From assembly GCA_030272155.1 (NCBI GenBank), contig CP126193.1, forward strand, positions 5,642,001 through 5,706,000: DNA of 64,000 nt. Direction: 5' to 3'. Below the pieces are notes generated by a model. The model saw only the letters and a program-made list of their open reading frames with translations, ran no database searches and was not told the origin of the DNA. A program made the translations under genes and the position numbers. Of the stretch, positions 32,711 through 44,200 are shown one piece after another (position 1 is the first letter of the stretch; the number at the start of each line of letters is the position of its first letter). This stretch comes from Tetradesmus obliquus (Eukaryota > Chlorophyta > Chlorophyceae > Sphaeropleales > Scenedesmaceae).

Positions 32711-34840
32711 TTATCTGGTGACCGGCCGACGCAGTCGCGCTACTGCTCGCATTCAGGGCAGGCTGCAAGCAAGCACACACATGTGCGTGCACGCGCCCAA
32801 CTGCAGCCATCCATCTCCACGCACCACAGCTTGCAGCCGAGCGCCCCTCACCACCAAGATGCTGTACCGAGGCCAACTGAACACGCTGAACCAGGCTGGA
32901 CAGGTGTGCTGGACAGGTGTGCGGACAGGTGTGCTGGACAGGTGTGCGGACAGGTGTGCTGGACAGGTGTGCGGACAGGTGTGCGGACAGGTGTGCGGAC
33001 AGGTGTGCGGACAGGTGTGCTGGACAGGTGTGCGGACAGGTGTGCGGACAGGTGTGCTGGACAGGTGTGCGGACAGGTGTGCGGACAGGTGTGCGGTGTG
33101 CTGGACGGGTGTGTGTGCTGGACAGGTGTGCTTCACACGGTGCATAATCCGCAAAGCTCTGCATGCAGCGGGCGCACCGCTGGCAGAGAAACAGCCGAGA
33201 GCGACGTGTGAGACGCGCGCCTCCTGAGTCTGCGGAGGCAACTGCACAGTAACACATGTTGCGCAGTGGAAGCACAGCTGATTACGCACTAGCAGGCAGA
33301 AGCTGCAGAGGATTAAATCAAACATGATGCGCACAACCCACTCACCCTTCTGCTCGGTTGTATGCTATGGTGCAGTCAGCGCCCCTGCCCACGTTGAAAG
33401 CAGCGTCCTTGCAGCCCCGGCCGTAGTTGTTCTTCAGCGCGCCGCCCTTGCTGCACACCAGGTACAGCCCATGCTCTCCTGCATCATACACACTGCAGAG
33501 GCAGCAGAAGGACAGCAGGCACTTAGTGCTACGGCGAACGGCAAAGTTTGTGCAGTTTCTGGTGCCGAGCCATCACAGTTACGGCGTCGGCTCAAGCCAC
33601 AATTGTTGTTGCAACAAGCTCAATGAAGACGGAGTCTTGCTTGTGTGCAATGTGGCGCCGACGCGGCGGTGCGGCGTGCAGAGGTCATAACTATGCTGGG
33701 GACTCTGCAGCATTCCAGGCACCTTCATGCTGCTGCTCATCCGTGCTGTGCGGCTCGCGACCTGCGTTCAGCGCAGAGGGCTTCTGCTGCAGAAGTTCTG
33801 CCGCGGGGCAGCCACGTGTGGGACTGCGCGCACATGCATCATGCAGCACAGGCCGCAGCATGTGCTTCCGTCATAAGCACTTCTGATGATTGCAGCTGCG
33901 GTTGCTGTGCAGCGAATCCCCCACCTGGTCCCAAACACAAGGTACCCTTCCACCCCAAGGATGAGTATGGCGGTTTTTGCAGAATTGCGGACCTGCAGCA
34001 GCACCGCGTAGCAGCAGTCGCTGAAAAAACGTGTGCTGTAAAGGTACTGCGGGCTCAGGCAAGGCCTGAAACCCTGATGCCAGGCGACGGATGAGGTTGG
34101 CCGCCAGGCTGACGTGCAGCAGGGGCTTCAGCACACTCTGCTTGCCTCTCTCGCGGCAGGTATAGAATATATTGCTTGCGGCACACATGCGACGTCGCGA
34201 GTCGACTGAAGCTTGCAAGTTGCACTGACAAAGTGTTGTGCAGGCCCCACAGCTTCTATGGCAGCCTAGTGGCGTATCGCACGCTGCATTGCGCTTGCAG
34301 GACATTGTGAAAAATAGACTGGCTGGGAGCAGTCGGCTGCCGCACCTCCAGAGAGCCTCGCAGCACAAAGTTCTTCAGTGGGAACTGCTGGTTGGGCCCC
34401 TCAGGGCACATGGTGGCGTTGTTGTAGCCGTCAGCGCGTACAACCAGCGCGTTGACTGCGCGGTTGCGTGTTATAGGATCCAAACAGTCGAGCACAGCTC
34501 CTACGGTGCGAAATTGGCAGCAGTTTGGCGGGGCAGCAGGGTGAGCATGCTGTCCACGTCAGCTGGTGCCTCCGACCGTACTGGGTCCGAGGTTCTTACC
34601 TCTCCTTGCAACGATAGTAACATCGCTTTTGCGCACGATCAGCGGTTCTGGCACGATGTACCGTGCAGCAGGAATCGTGACTGTCGTGCCTGGTGGGGCA
34701 GCATCCAAGGCAGCTTGGATGCTGCGAGCGTCTCCCGGCCTGATTTTGGCGCCATGACCGCCTTTATCTTCACCACCGTGCCCGCTGACAGCAGCGACCA
34801 TGCAGGATGGAGCAATCACTGTCGTAGCCAGCCTGGCCAT
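31004..34840 (-). CDS. Secreted right-handed beta-helix protein, paralogue 2
   Basis: A tandem paralogue of the gene at 25781-29550. Exons: 34600-34840, 34346-34500, 33925-33992, 33346-33492, 32542-32634, 31772-31967 and 31004-about 31340. Exons 3, 4 and 5 have exactly the same lengths as in the first gene (68, 147 and 93 bases). Shared blocks include SIQAALDAAPPGTTVTIPAARYIV, MCPEGPNQQFPLKNFVLRGSL, NNYGRGCKDAAFN and GSQRVNVTRNRIE. The N-terminus (MARLATTVIAPSCMVAAVSG) is a plausible secretion signal, weaker than in paralogue 1. After exon 6 the frame does not continue: the acceptor at 31341 gives one extra base ahead of TDRLGFIVLYHEF. Either a one-base error or a real frameshift is possible. 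The downstream frame is intact to the stop. The role is presumed polysaccharide-related, from the fold only. Confidence 0.82.
32016..32112. repeat. (CAG)~32 triplet tract
   Basis: The longest pure triplet run in the window, CTG in the sense of the gene, about 50 bases before the acceptor of exon 6 of the second beta-helix gene. Confidence 0.95.
32652..32709. repeat. (CAG)19 triplet tract
   Basis: CTG in the sense of the gene, ending about 18 bases before the acceptor of exon 5 of the second beta-helix gene. Confidence 0.95.
32898..33131. repeat. 12/13-bp minisatellite (GGACAGGTGTGC), about 18 copies
   Basis: Units of 12 bases, some with an added T, run through intron 4 of the second beta-helix gene. 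The order of 12- and 13-base units forms a higher-order pattern. The first paralogue carries a different minisatellite in the same intron. Confidence 0.96.
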
Positions 34841-35271
34841 TGTAGTAACGCACGGAGAATCAAGAGAGAAATACTGAAGGGGTTGATTGTGGAGAGTTCC
34901 TGAAAGGTTTGGAGGTAAACCAGCGGCTAAAACTGCAGGGCCAACAGGAGCGAGAGATCTGGCAGCCAGCAGACCGTACACAATCAGTCGCGACACAGCA
35001 GCGTCGACACACATCTCCCTGATTAGTACAATGTTGTATCTGCGCTGTTACACGCGTGTCACTTGTAACAAATCTAATCGTGTCTCACTCGTGACACAAC
35101 TGCTGTACTAGCACATCGCCTGGGTGAGTGGCGGATACACAGGGCCAGAAGCACCTCCGATATATATATAGAGAGTTCAGATCCCTTGAATAGATGCGCA
35201 GCGTCTCTGGAGCCGCAGTACAAACTGGCACTGCCGCACTTACCCACAGCGTCACCCAAGCTGCTGGCAAT

Positions 35272-35333
<62 letters not shown>

Positions 35334-35974
35334 CTCGCAGATGGACGCACAGCTGCCCTGTTTGCCGACGATGCCAGGACAACCAGCCTCAGTCAACATC
35401 TGCAAGGCTAAAAGCGGCCTTCAGGCATGACGAACCATGCAAGGACTTCCCAGTCAAACGCTCAGTGCGCATGCACTGCAAGGTTACTCTAGTAACTTCC
35501 AAAATGTGAAAAATGTGCAAGCATTAGTGTGAATAGCACGAGAGTCCCACACTGCAGGCACAGCAACAGCCGTGGGAGATGTGTTGGCAACGGCTGCGGC
35601 ATGCACCTTGCTGTTCGTTGCATGACTACAAACCGTCGCAGGTGCAGGACAAAACCCTAGCCAGCAAACTCTGGGTTCTGGCACCAGTCATATCAAACAG
35701 AGCGACTGCAACATGCAAAAGGGCAGTTATACGACTGCCGCCAGCACACCTGCCGTGCCACCCTGAGCTTCCATGTTCCAATGAGCAGCTGCCCGTGGCA
35801 TGCTGCAGGTCTGAGCAGCTACCTTGCTGCTGCTCTTTTGTGCTGCACTGGGTAAGCTGCGCGCAAGCATACTGCTACAGCAGCCCTCTCCGCCGCAGCA
35901 GCCTTCACTGCCGCAGCAGCCCTCACTGCCGCAGCAGCCCTTACTGCCGCAGCAGCCGACTGTCGCAGCAGCCC
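34841..35974. other. Intergenic stretch between paralogue 2 and the TspO-like gene
   Basis: It holds the promoter of the second beta-helix gene and the 3' region of the TspO-like gene. A TTACA at 35048-35052 is TGTAA on the minus strand. A (CAG)20 tract is at 35273-35332, and TATATATATA lies at about 35160-35169. Near the right end, 35877-35980, is an 18-bp repeat built on GCAGCAGCCCTCACTGCC. No coding segment is supported. Confidence 0.45.
35273..35332. repeat. (CAG)20 triplet tract
   Basis: Pure CAG units in the intergenic region upstream of the second beta-helix gene. Confidence 0.95.
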
Positions 35975-35980
35975 TCACTG
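35877..35980. repeat. 18-bp tandem repeat at the TspO-like gene 3' end
   Basis: About five to six imperfect copies of GCAGCAGCCCTCACTGCC, ending just past the stop codon at 35975. Confidence 0.85.
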
Positions 35981-36509
35981 CTGCTTTGTGTTAAGCTTCA
36001 CAATGTCCCAGTTCAGCTTCGCGGCAACAGTCACCCACACCTGCAAGCAGCAGCAAGTGACAGCAGCCGTCATACACAACACCGTACATACAGCACAGAC
36101 TGCCCTATGGAAAAAGATGGAGCTGCAATGAGCACTCTGCAGGTCAGTGCAACACGTACACTGCATTGTGCCATGTGTCGTCAGGTGCTGCTTTGTAGGT
36201 GTGCAGCTGCGAGCGCAGCTGGCGGCAATGCGCACGACGCCCAGACTCGCAACACGCAACGCTGGGCTAGCCAAACACCAGTGCCTAGAGATCATAGAGC
36301 ACACCGCACAATGCCAACCTCAAGACCCCGCCAGGCCTGCGCCAGGGTGCACTGGCTGCTGCTGCTGCTGCTGCTGCTGGCTGCTGCAATGCATGTGTGG
36401 CTGCCCGTGATCCTGGCGACACACAGCAACTTCAGCACGCCCTCATGTGGAATGCTGCTGCTAGATGGCTTCAGCATGCTGCAGGTGATGCTACAAGCCA
36501 AGTGGCTGT

Positions 36510-36572
<63 letters not shown>

Positions 36573-38346
36573 GAAGCAATGCAGGCAAAGCAGAGCAGCT
36601 GTAGCCCGCCAGGCTCACCTGGGTGGGTGCAAACAGCGCTGCTGCCAGGGGCGACACCTGCGCGAATGATGCGATGCTGCCTGCACAGGCAAACATCACA
36701 GCACAGCACACAGCGCAGCTCACCACAAGCACATCACATCACATGCACATCTCAACAAATGCACAGCATGAAACAGCTGCTCAAGTCAGCCAGAGTCTGG
36801 CATACATGTGACATTGCAGGGCAGCAGCATTACTGGCAGCAGCAGTGTAGCCTCCCCCCCACGGTGCAAGGGTCTGCAGCGCAGTGCTGTGGCAGCAGCT
36901 CGCAGCAGCAGCTGCGCCGCTCTCTCGACCACCTAGGCTTGCTGGACAGCGCACCTGCTATTGACAGCCAGAAGGCGCCCATCCACTTGGTGCTCTCCTC
37001 CATCTTCTGCCGCCCAAAGAACACCACTGCAGCGGCAGCAGCGGCAGCAGCAAGAAGAAGCAGGAAGCAGCAGCAGCTTCTGTCAGCAGATGTCGCCATG
37101 CAGCGTGTGATGTGATGCAGCGTGCTGCAGCAACATCACCATGGATGTCGACGGTGCAGGGCTGCCTGGCGTACATCTGGCAGTCTAAGGGGCCTGGCCA
37201 AGGTTCTGCACAGCCTGGCCTAACATCTGTGGCTGATTTCTGCAGTGCCTACCCCTGCAATCCGTGTGGGCCCCCCCCCCCCCCCCCCGCCCACCCACCC
37301 ACACACCACCACCACCGGGTGTCCTCACCGTTCCACCAGTTGCCCAGGAACAGGTGCAGCCCAAACAGGCTGACTGGCAGCAGCAGCTCCTTGCGGCTCT
37401 CAGCCTGCTTCAGCACCAGCCACAGCGACACCTGCAGCACGAAAGAGGAAGGTTTTGGCGGTTGACGCACGCCGGGCACTCACTGCATGCACACATTGTT
37501 GATGCCGATGAGCAGGGAGGGTTGTCACACTGCTAAAATGGCTGCCTATCTGCTGCCAGCACATAGCAGCAGCGGCAGCAGCAGCAGCAGTGGCGGCAGC
37601 AGCAGCAGCACTCACCGACTGCAGCACCTTGAGGGGGATCCACACTGCAGGGAACACCCAGTTGGGAGGCGTCCAGCTGCCAGCACAGCATGCCAAGCAG
37701 CACATGGCATAACGGGTCAAACAGGTAACTTGAGAGCCACACACAAGATGGGAGGCAGGGCCAGTTGCGGGGCTGTCTATGAATGCTTGTGCAAAGACAG
37801 GCACTGGCAGCTGGGAAGCTGACTGCTGCCACACTCAGCAGAGCTGCCAGCCTGCATTCTCTGCAAACTGCACCGCTCACGTGGGCTTCTTGATGGCCTG
37901 CGGCAGGACCGCAGCAGCAGCAGCAGCAGTTCCTCGCAATCATGCAAGTTCTAGGAGTTGTGACTGGTACGGCACACACGACACAACCATCAGTTGCATG
38001 CAGAGCATGTGTTATGCGCATTGCCGCTGCAGGTGCACTGGCAGAGCTGTCACCGCTGCCAGCAGCTACACAGATGCAATTCAGTTGCGCAGCGGTGTTA
38101 AAACATCTCTTATGCTCTTGGTGCAGCCAGCAGGCAGCTGGGCATCGTATGAGGTGAGCTGTTATAGAGCGACTATGTGCTGCCCTCATCCAGGTGCCTG
38201 CCAGGGCCTGTGAGAGACAGTGCTCTGACCTTGTACCATGTGTCGTCGTAGGAGGGCACCTGCATGCAGAAAGCAAGGAAAGTGCCACACTTCAGCACGG
38301 TGCTGCTTGATACATGTGCAAGGAAAGCACTGTACTGCTGTGTGTC

Positions 38347-38397
<51 letters not shown>

Positions 38398-39000
38398 TAT
38401 CTGGAGTCACATCAGGCCGCACCAGTCTCTGTACTCCAAACACAACAGCTCCAGAAGCCAACAGAGTGAGGTCCGCCCTGCGTTGAACCAACACGAGCAC
38501 GACGTGGTCGACGTTGGCGATCTGTGCATGCATATGGTCCCCATCACAAGCTCGCACAATTGCATAACTGAAAAACGTATTTCGGAATGATTGAATTACT
38601 TTGGCAACGCGCCGAGCAGCCCCGGACTTGACAGGTCCAGCTCTTTCAGTATGTTTGATGGCATCCTTTGCTGCCTGGTTGCTTGTGTGCCTGCCTGAGG
38701 ATTCCACAGTAATGCTCAATGTGTTTTCACTTCGAGGCGCTTCGAGGTGCTCCCCGACCGGCCGTATAGTTATCTGATCACTACTTGACAAGCCATGGCA
38801 GTGCCTCTGGTCACATGCCAAAAACCTTGGCACCCATGTGGAACCTGCCACACACGTGCCTCAGCACATGTGACAAGGACGCAAGCCAGAAGCCCAACCA
38901 GTATTGCATAAGCCACAAACCCATCAACCGGAACTAAAAGCAGGAGCTCTGATGGCCACCACTGCAACAGGCTGCAGGCGCGCCAGATGTTCCCAACCTG
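35975..39000 (-). CDS. TSPO: TspO/MBR-family tryptophan-rich membrane protein (translocator protein-like)
   Basis: A small five-helix membrane protein family that binds tetrapyrroles and sterols, usually mitochondrial, plastid or ER. Exons from the 5' side: a segment ending at 38845, then 38230-38259, 37881-37897, 37616-37676, 37329-37431, 36955-37026, 36619-36680 and 35975-36040; phase closes from 38845 to the stop. The first segment holds membrane helix 1 (VAYAILVGLLACVLVTCAEARVW). The family signature is KKPTWTPPNWVFPAVWIPLKVLQ. Then come FGLHLFLGNWWN, FGRQKMEESTKWMGAFWLSIAG, SIASFAQVSPLAAALFAPTQ and WVTVAAKLNWDIVKLN, matching helices 3 to 5. Exon 37881-37897 is only 17 bases and supplies AIKKPT. 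The first coding exon with the initiator Met was not found; it lies upstream of about 39000. The intron before 37329 contains a run of 18 C at 37271-37288. Confidence 0.85.
36510..36570. repeat. (CAG)20 triplet tract
   Basis: CTG in the sense of the TspO-like gene, within its last intron (36041-36618). Confidence 0.95.
38346..38395. repeat. Interrupted CTG tract
   Basis: About 16 CTG units with one CTT interruption and a CTGTTG end. It lies in an intron of the TspO-like gene, CAG in its sense. Confidence 0.9.
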
Positions 39001-39558
39001 CTAGCAGCATACAAACGTGGATGCTGCATGCCACTCAGCTGCCACCAGATACCCTGATATCATGGCTAAGCTGGCGTTACCATTCCCTCGTAGGTCCTGC
39101 TGTTGCCAACTAGCACACATGGAGACCTGCGGGGCTGCTGCGCAGCGCATGTCCTGCCACAGGAGCGGAGCCGGCTGCGAAGGCAACCCCAGTGCACTTC
39201 TGCATGCGGAAGAGGTGCTGACACACGAGCATACCAAGCTGCTGCTTCTGTGACTGCCAGGCACTGAGCACAGAAGAGCTGCCACTTCAGAAGTAGGATA
39301 TGCGCCAAACACATTGATGCGTGGGAGATGTCGCAGTGCATCGTTGCTTGTATGGCTGCTTCAGTGCTTGACTGCATGCACAGCACCAGCATGTTGCATG
39401 CGGCGCTGAAAACGGTGCTGATTGACAAAAGCTAATGCCATGAGATGCACTGCCTGCTGCCAGCTGCCAGCACCTTGGTGAGCTGATGCCGCAGGGGTCG
39501 AGGAAAGTGAACACGGCCCTGTGCCACCATTGTTGCACTAAAACACTTCCGCGACAGC

Positions 39559-39591
<33 letters not shown>

Positions 39592-39604
39592 TGCTGCTGC
39601 TGTA
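39001..39604. other. Upstream region of the TspO-like gene and 3' region of NAA38
   Basis: The missing first exon of the TspO-like gene should lie here. A stretch around 39020-39110 is open on the minus strand (SLAMISGYLVAAEW), but no splice path to 38998 could be shown. A CTG tract at 39559-39602 adjoins the NAA38 stop. Confidence 0.4.
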
Positions 39605-40254
39605 TCAGCTGGCACCATTCACCAAGCTGAGCATGTTCGCCCTTTCTGACAGCGTCACTTCTAAAAGCACGTCACCCTGCTGCGCCTTGGGTATCAACAC
39701 CATACCCATCTGGTTGACTACTGGCTTGCTGCTGCTGTTGCTGCTGCTATCGCCCTGAATGCTGCTGCTGCTGCTATCTGCCGCATTGTTGCTGCTGCTG
39801 CCATTGCTGCCATTGGCGTTGATGTGCTCTACTGCATTGTTGAGGATGATGTTGCCTTGCTTGTCTAGGCATGCCAGGTCACCCTCTATTACACGGCCAG
39901 ACGTCAGCAGCACCTGCGAAACATACAGCATGAATGATCGTATGTAACAGGTGTAAAAGTATGTGATGATGTTTGCTGTGGCTGGAGTGCTGCCCTCGGT
40001 TGCGCATGACCTGCGTGCTAACACATGCTGGTGATGCTGGTGGCTCTGGAAAAGCCAGACCAGGATCTGCGCATGCACTGACAGTGAGAGGAAGATCCAT
40101 ACTTAGGGCAGCTGTAGGTCGACACCCATCAAAGCAGGGCTTCTACTGGTGTACGTACCTTGAGCCGCCGATACAGTAGCTCCTTGGCTTTGGTTACTGC
40201 TGGCTGCTCTTTGGTAGGTCTGCTGCTACTGCTGCTGCTCGTGCTGCTTGCCAT
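39605..40254 (-). CDS. NAA38: NatC N-alpha-acetyltransferase auxiliary subunit NAA38 (LSMD1), Sm-like fold
   Basis: NAA38 is the small Sm-like subunit of the NatC complex, which acetylates nascent protein N-termini at ribosomes. Two exons, 40159-40254 and 39605-39913, give 134 residues with phase closing. Exon 1 encodes a Ser-rich start and KAKELLYRRLK. The Sm1 motif reads VLLTSGRVIEGDLACLDKQGNIIL and is followed by NNAVEHI. After a Ser/Asn/Gly-rich insert of about 45 residues comes the Sm2-like MGMVLIPKAQQGDVLLEV. The insert replaces a loop that is shorter in animal LSMD1. The start is the first Met before the conserved helix. It is divergent from the Nudix gene, 549 bases away. An ordinary LSM protein is the alternative, but the GRVIEGDLACLDKQGNIIL form fits NAA38 better. 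Confidence 0.82.
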
Positions 40255-40803
40255 ACTGTGCCAGAGGTCTGTAGCTAAATTAAATGCCGAGCACTAAACG
40301 ACGCTTGTTGATGTTGTGAAGCAAAATGAAGTAGTGTGTTCAGGCTGAGATATGATGCGTGCCAGCAGCAGCGGCGTTATGTGGGTTCAATTGTAATTAA
40401 TGGTTTGTTTCCATCAGTAGAACTTTGTGCATGTCATAGTGCGGAACCGCGGCAGCACAGCTCGGTTGTCATTACTCACACAACCCTTGCCCCGACGTAT
40501 TCCGTGCGAGAGCAAGTTCAAGGTCCCATTGCAATCCCATTGGTCATGTAACATGTTTTTCGCAGCCCTTAGCATCACGTTCATCCGTGTCCTTACGCAC
40601 GAGCAAGAAGAGCAATGCTGTGGCAGCAACAGCACTGCAGGTGGGAATGCAGCAACCTTGTCTTAAACTCTCACCTTGCAGGACTCTGCTGCCTGAGTTG
40701 TGCTCATCTATATTACAACCCTGATCCGTGCATATCCACTGTATGGTCCCTTCTCTGCTGTTCCAGGGTTGGTTCTGGCAGCCCGCAGCACACCCAACCT
40801 GCC
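40255..40803. promoter_or_regulatory. Divergent promoter region between NAA38 and the Nudix-PHPT1 gene
   Basis: The two genes point outward from this 549-base stretch. No TATA box or named element stands out. An open frame continues upstream of the Nudix Met to 40615 but lacks protein-like composition. Confidence 0.45.
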
Positions 40804-41150
40804 ATGCTGCAACGCTGCTCACAGCCACTCAGCCGCCTGGCTGCCCAGCAAGCACGCCGGCTGCTTGTGGCAGCACATGCGTCATCACAGCAGCAAGGCG
40901 TGAGCTCTACAGCAGCATCAGAGGCAGAATCATCATCAGCAGCAGCGGCAGTGGCTGAAAGAGCCAGGGCAGCCAGCCAGCGCTGGTCTGAGCAGAGCAC
41001 AGTGTACTACTCAAATTACCCGCTAGATAGGGCAGCAGACGCCCGGCGAGATGAGGCACAAGTCCAGGCATGGTTCAACGCACCCAATGCTCGACTCACA
41101 CCAGTCAACGGCGCCCGCATCTTGGTGACTCAGCAGCAGCCAGCAGCAGC

Positions 41151-41206
<56 letters not shown>

Positions 41207-44200
41207 CGAACGGGGCCCAAACCGCCGCACCACAGCAGCAGCAGCAGCAGCAAGCCCTCCTGCAGCCGGTTTGGGTGTCCCCAGCATCCGAGCTCACCTG
41301 TGCTGTCAACGCAGCAGTACCTCCGCTGTTTCTTGGACTTGACAGAGCTAGCGGTGCGCCTCACTTTGCGGTGCAAGTTGCAGCAGCAGAAGCGGAGGGG
41401 CTTGCAGGAAGCTTTGGTGCCCGCTGGATGTCAGCCAGGAATGCAGGACCAGAAATGAGCAGGAGTTATGCGGCGCTGATGGCAGTGGCATCCGGCTTAG
41501 CAGTGTGGAACCTGGATGCGCAGTATCACGGTGAGCGGGGTTTAGGTGTTTGTTGGAGTGGGGCTTAGGGAATTGTCGCAGTGGGGTGTAGGTTGCCGTG
41601 TAGCAACGGGGTTGCATGCTTGCTGTCGCCGCAAGGGTGCATCATTGGCTGCAGCTGCGGTGGTCTCTGTATGGTGCCCGCTGTTGTCGGCGAGGACTGC
41701 GGGGCCAGAGATGAGCAGGAGTGATGCGGCGCTGATGGCAGTGGCATCCGGCTCAGCAGTGTGGAACCTGGATGCACAGTATCACGGTGAGCGGGCTTTC
41801 AGGTGTTTGTCACATTGACGGTGGCAGGCTTGCTGTTGTCGCAAAGGCGCATGAGCCGCTGCAAGTGTAGTGAACTCATGCGAGCTCTTAAAATAAGTGT
41901 TTCTTCCACATGCTGCCTGCCTGCCAGGCACCACTGGCAGCCCCACCACGCCTCGCAGCAGCAAAACATTTGGCTTGCATGCTCTGTGCTTGCCGCATCC
42001 CTGCAACGTGGTGTCTGCTTGTCCCTCAAACTGCCCGCCTGCCAGGCACCGCTAGCATCCCCACCACACCTCGCAGCGGCTCCACCTTCACGCTTCATAG
42101 CATTCACAACTCGTTCAAATGAACACACAGCATCTGCCGCATGCTGCCTGCCTGTCAGGCACCACCGGCAGCCCCACCACGCCCCGCAACAGCGGCTTCT
42201 CTCGCAGCTGCAGCAGCAGCGGGCGCAGCCTGTACCCGCGCGTGGACCCGGCAATCATCACGCTTGTGACAGGAGGGGCCGAATGGTGCCTGCTGGGCCG
42301 CAAGCAGGAGTGGCCACGCGGCAGGTGCGTGCGTGACACTACAAGTAGTAGTTGGTCCATACAGCTGTGAACCTGTATAACGTCATCATGGTCGTGGCAA
42401 GTGTTGAGCACTCAGTGGGACGCGTGCAATGGTCGGTATCTGCGCAACTTTTCTGTTCAGCGCTATCTGTATTTTGTAATATACCGGCTGCTGGCAGGGA
42501 GGGTGTAACTGCAGCAGCTGGCACCTGCTGAGGCGCATGCTCGGCTGCTGCAACAGCATGCAACAGCGCCCTGCAACCAGTCCCTACACCAAAGCATTTG
42601 AATGCACACACGGGAAGAGTTGACATCTGCCGCAACAACGTGTGTGTCTCTGTGCCTGGCCTCAAACTGCCTTGCCATGCGCAGGTACTCCACGCTGGCG
42701 GGCGTCCTGGAGATTGGTGACAGCCTGGGGCAGGTTCATCTCTGAAAACATCACGACAGCAAGTTTCAAAAGCATCTGCCTTTGCGCTGCCTTGTGTCCT
42801 GCAGGCATGCCACGCTGGCGGGCTGTCTGGAGAGCGTTCAGCTGCAACAGCAACAGACGTCAGGGGCAGCCACTGCATCCCACTGCATCTGTCAACTGCT
42901 GCTGCATCATAAACTGCAGGTACTCCACGCTGGCGGGCTTCCTGGAGATTGGTGAGAGCCTGGAGCAGGCGCTGGCTCGTGAGGTGCTGGAGGAGTCAGG
43001 GGTGGACGTCCAACTGCCCAGCGTGCGGTGAGAAGCGCAGCAGCAGCATGCTGTGTTGTGTAGCTTGGTCGTGCTGCTTCACTCGTGCTGTGCATGTGGG
43101 AAAGTGAGTGTCTACTGCCCAGCGTGCGGTGAGCAGGCACAGTCTCTCAGCCGTGAGCCACTCAGTTCATTATCGGCAGCAGTACAAGAGTCCTGTTGTG
43201 GTGTGGTGCGTGAGGTGTTGGAGGAGTCGGGCGTGGAGGCGGTGCTGCCCAGCGTGCTGTGGGAAGCAGCAGCAGCAGCAGCAGTTGCAGCCTTGTTGCG
43301 GCAGTATAAGTCGAATCGGGGGTGGAGAGGTGCAGGGCATCACTGGAGGGGCCAGCGCCTCATCTTGCAGCAGCGATACACAAGGGCGTGCCACACAAGC
43401 ACCTCGTAGTGCTACTACAGCCGCCGCGCACGCTGCGACCGGCTCAACCTACCCACCTGCGCTCTGCTGTTGTTTTCAGGCACAGCCACACATATGTGTC
43501 GCAGGGATGCTGCCATCCAGGCACGTGTAGCGAAGCAGTACAGCATGCATGCTGGTGCAGCCGGCTCAACTCAATCTTCACACGCTTCTCTTCTCCTGCA
43601 TACTACCGGGCATGCACTGCAGGTACGCTGCCAGCTAGCGGCATATGGCACAGCAACACAGCATTCAAGCCAGGTGCAGCCCGTCGAACCCCGTGTTCAA
43701 AATGCTCTGCTGCTGCTTTGCGTATGTCCATGCTTGCATTGCAGGTATGTTGCCAGCCAGCCGTGGCCCTTTCCCAGGAGCCTCATGGTGGGCTTCTACG
43801 CAGCAGCAGCAGCGTTGGACGGCAGCAGCAGCAGCAGCAGCAGCAGCAGCGCTGGCCCTGTGGAGCTGCTGTCGCACCAGGGGCGCATGGCGATGATGGA
43901 CACGGGCATCAAGTGAGTGACCCGGCGTTCTGAAACCAGCGCTATGCTTGCTATGCTTGGGTGGCTTGGTTGGACAGCTGCCAGCATGTCGAGCATACGT
44001 GTTGAAGTGTTGAAGTGTTGAACCCATTGGCTGGGTGAGTTTGCCATATCGCTGATTTTTGCACCCACTGAGTTACACTGCTGCTGCTGCTGCTGCAGGC
44101 CTGCTGAGGTGTCTGCTGTGCTGGGCGACTGCCGCTTCCTGCAGCCCCCCGTGCCCCAGGAGGGAGAGATGGAGGACGTGCGCTGGTTCCACAGGTGCGG

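Noticed and set aside
32475-33227. 250-codon plus-strand frame with polyQ and a DRCAG repeat
   Set aside because: Antisense read-through of a CAG tract and the 12/13-bp minisatellite in an intron.
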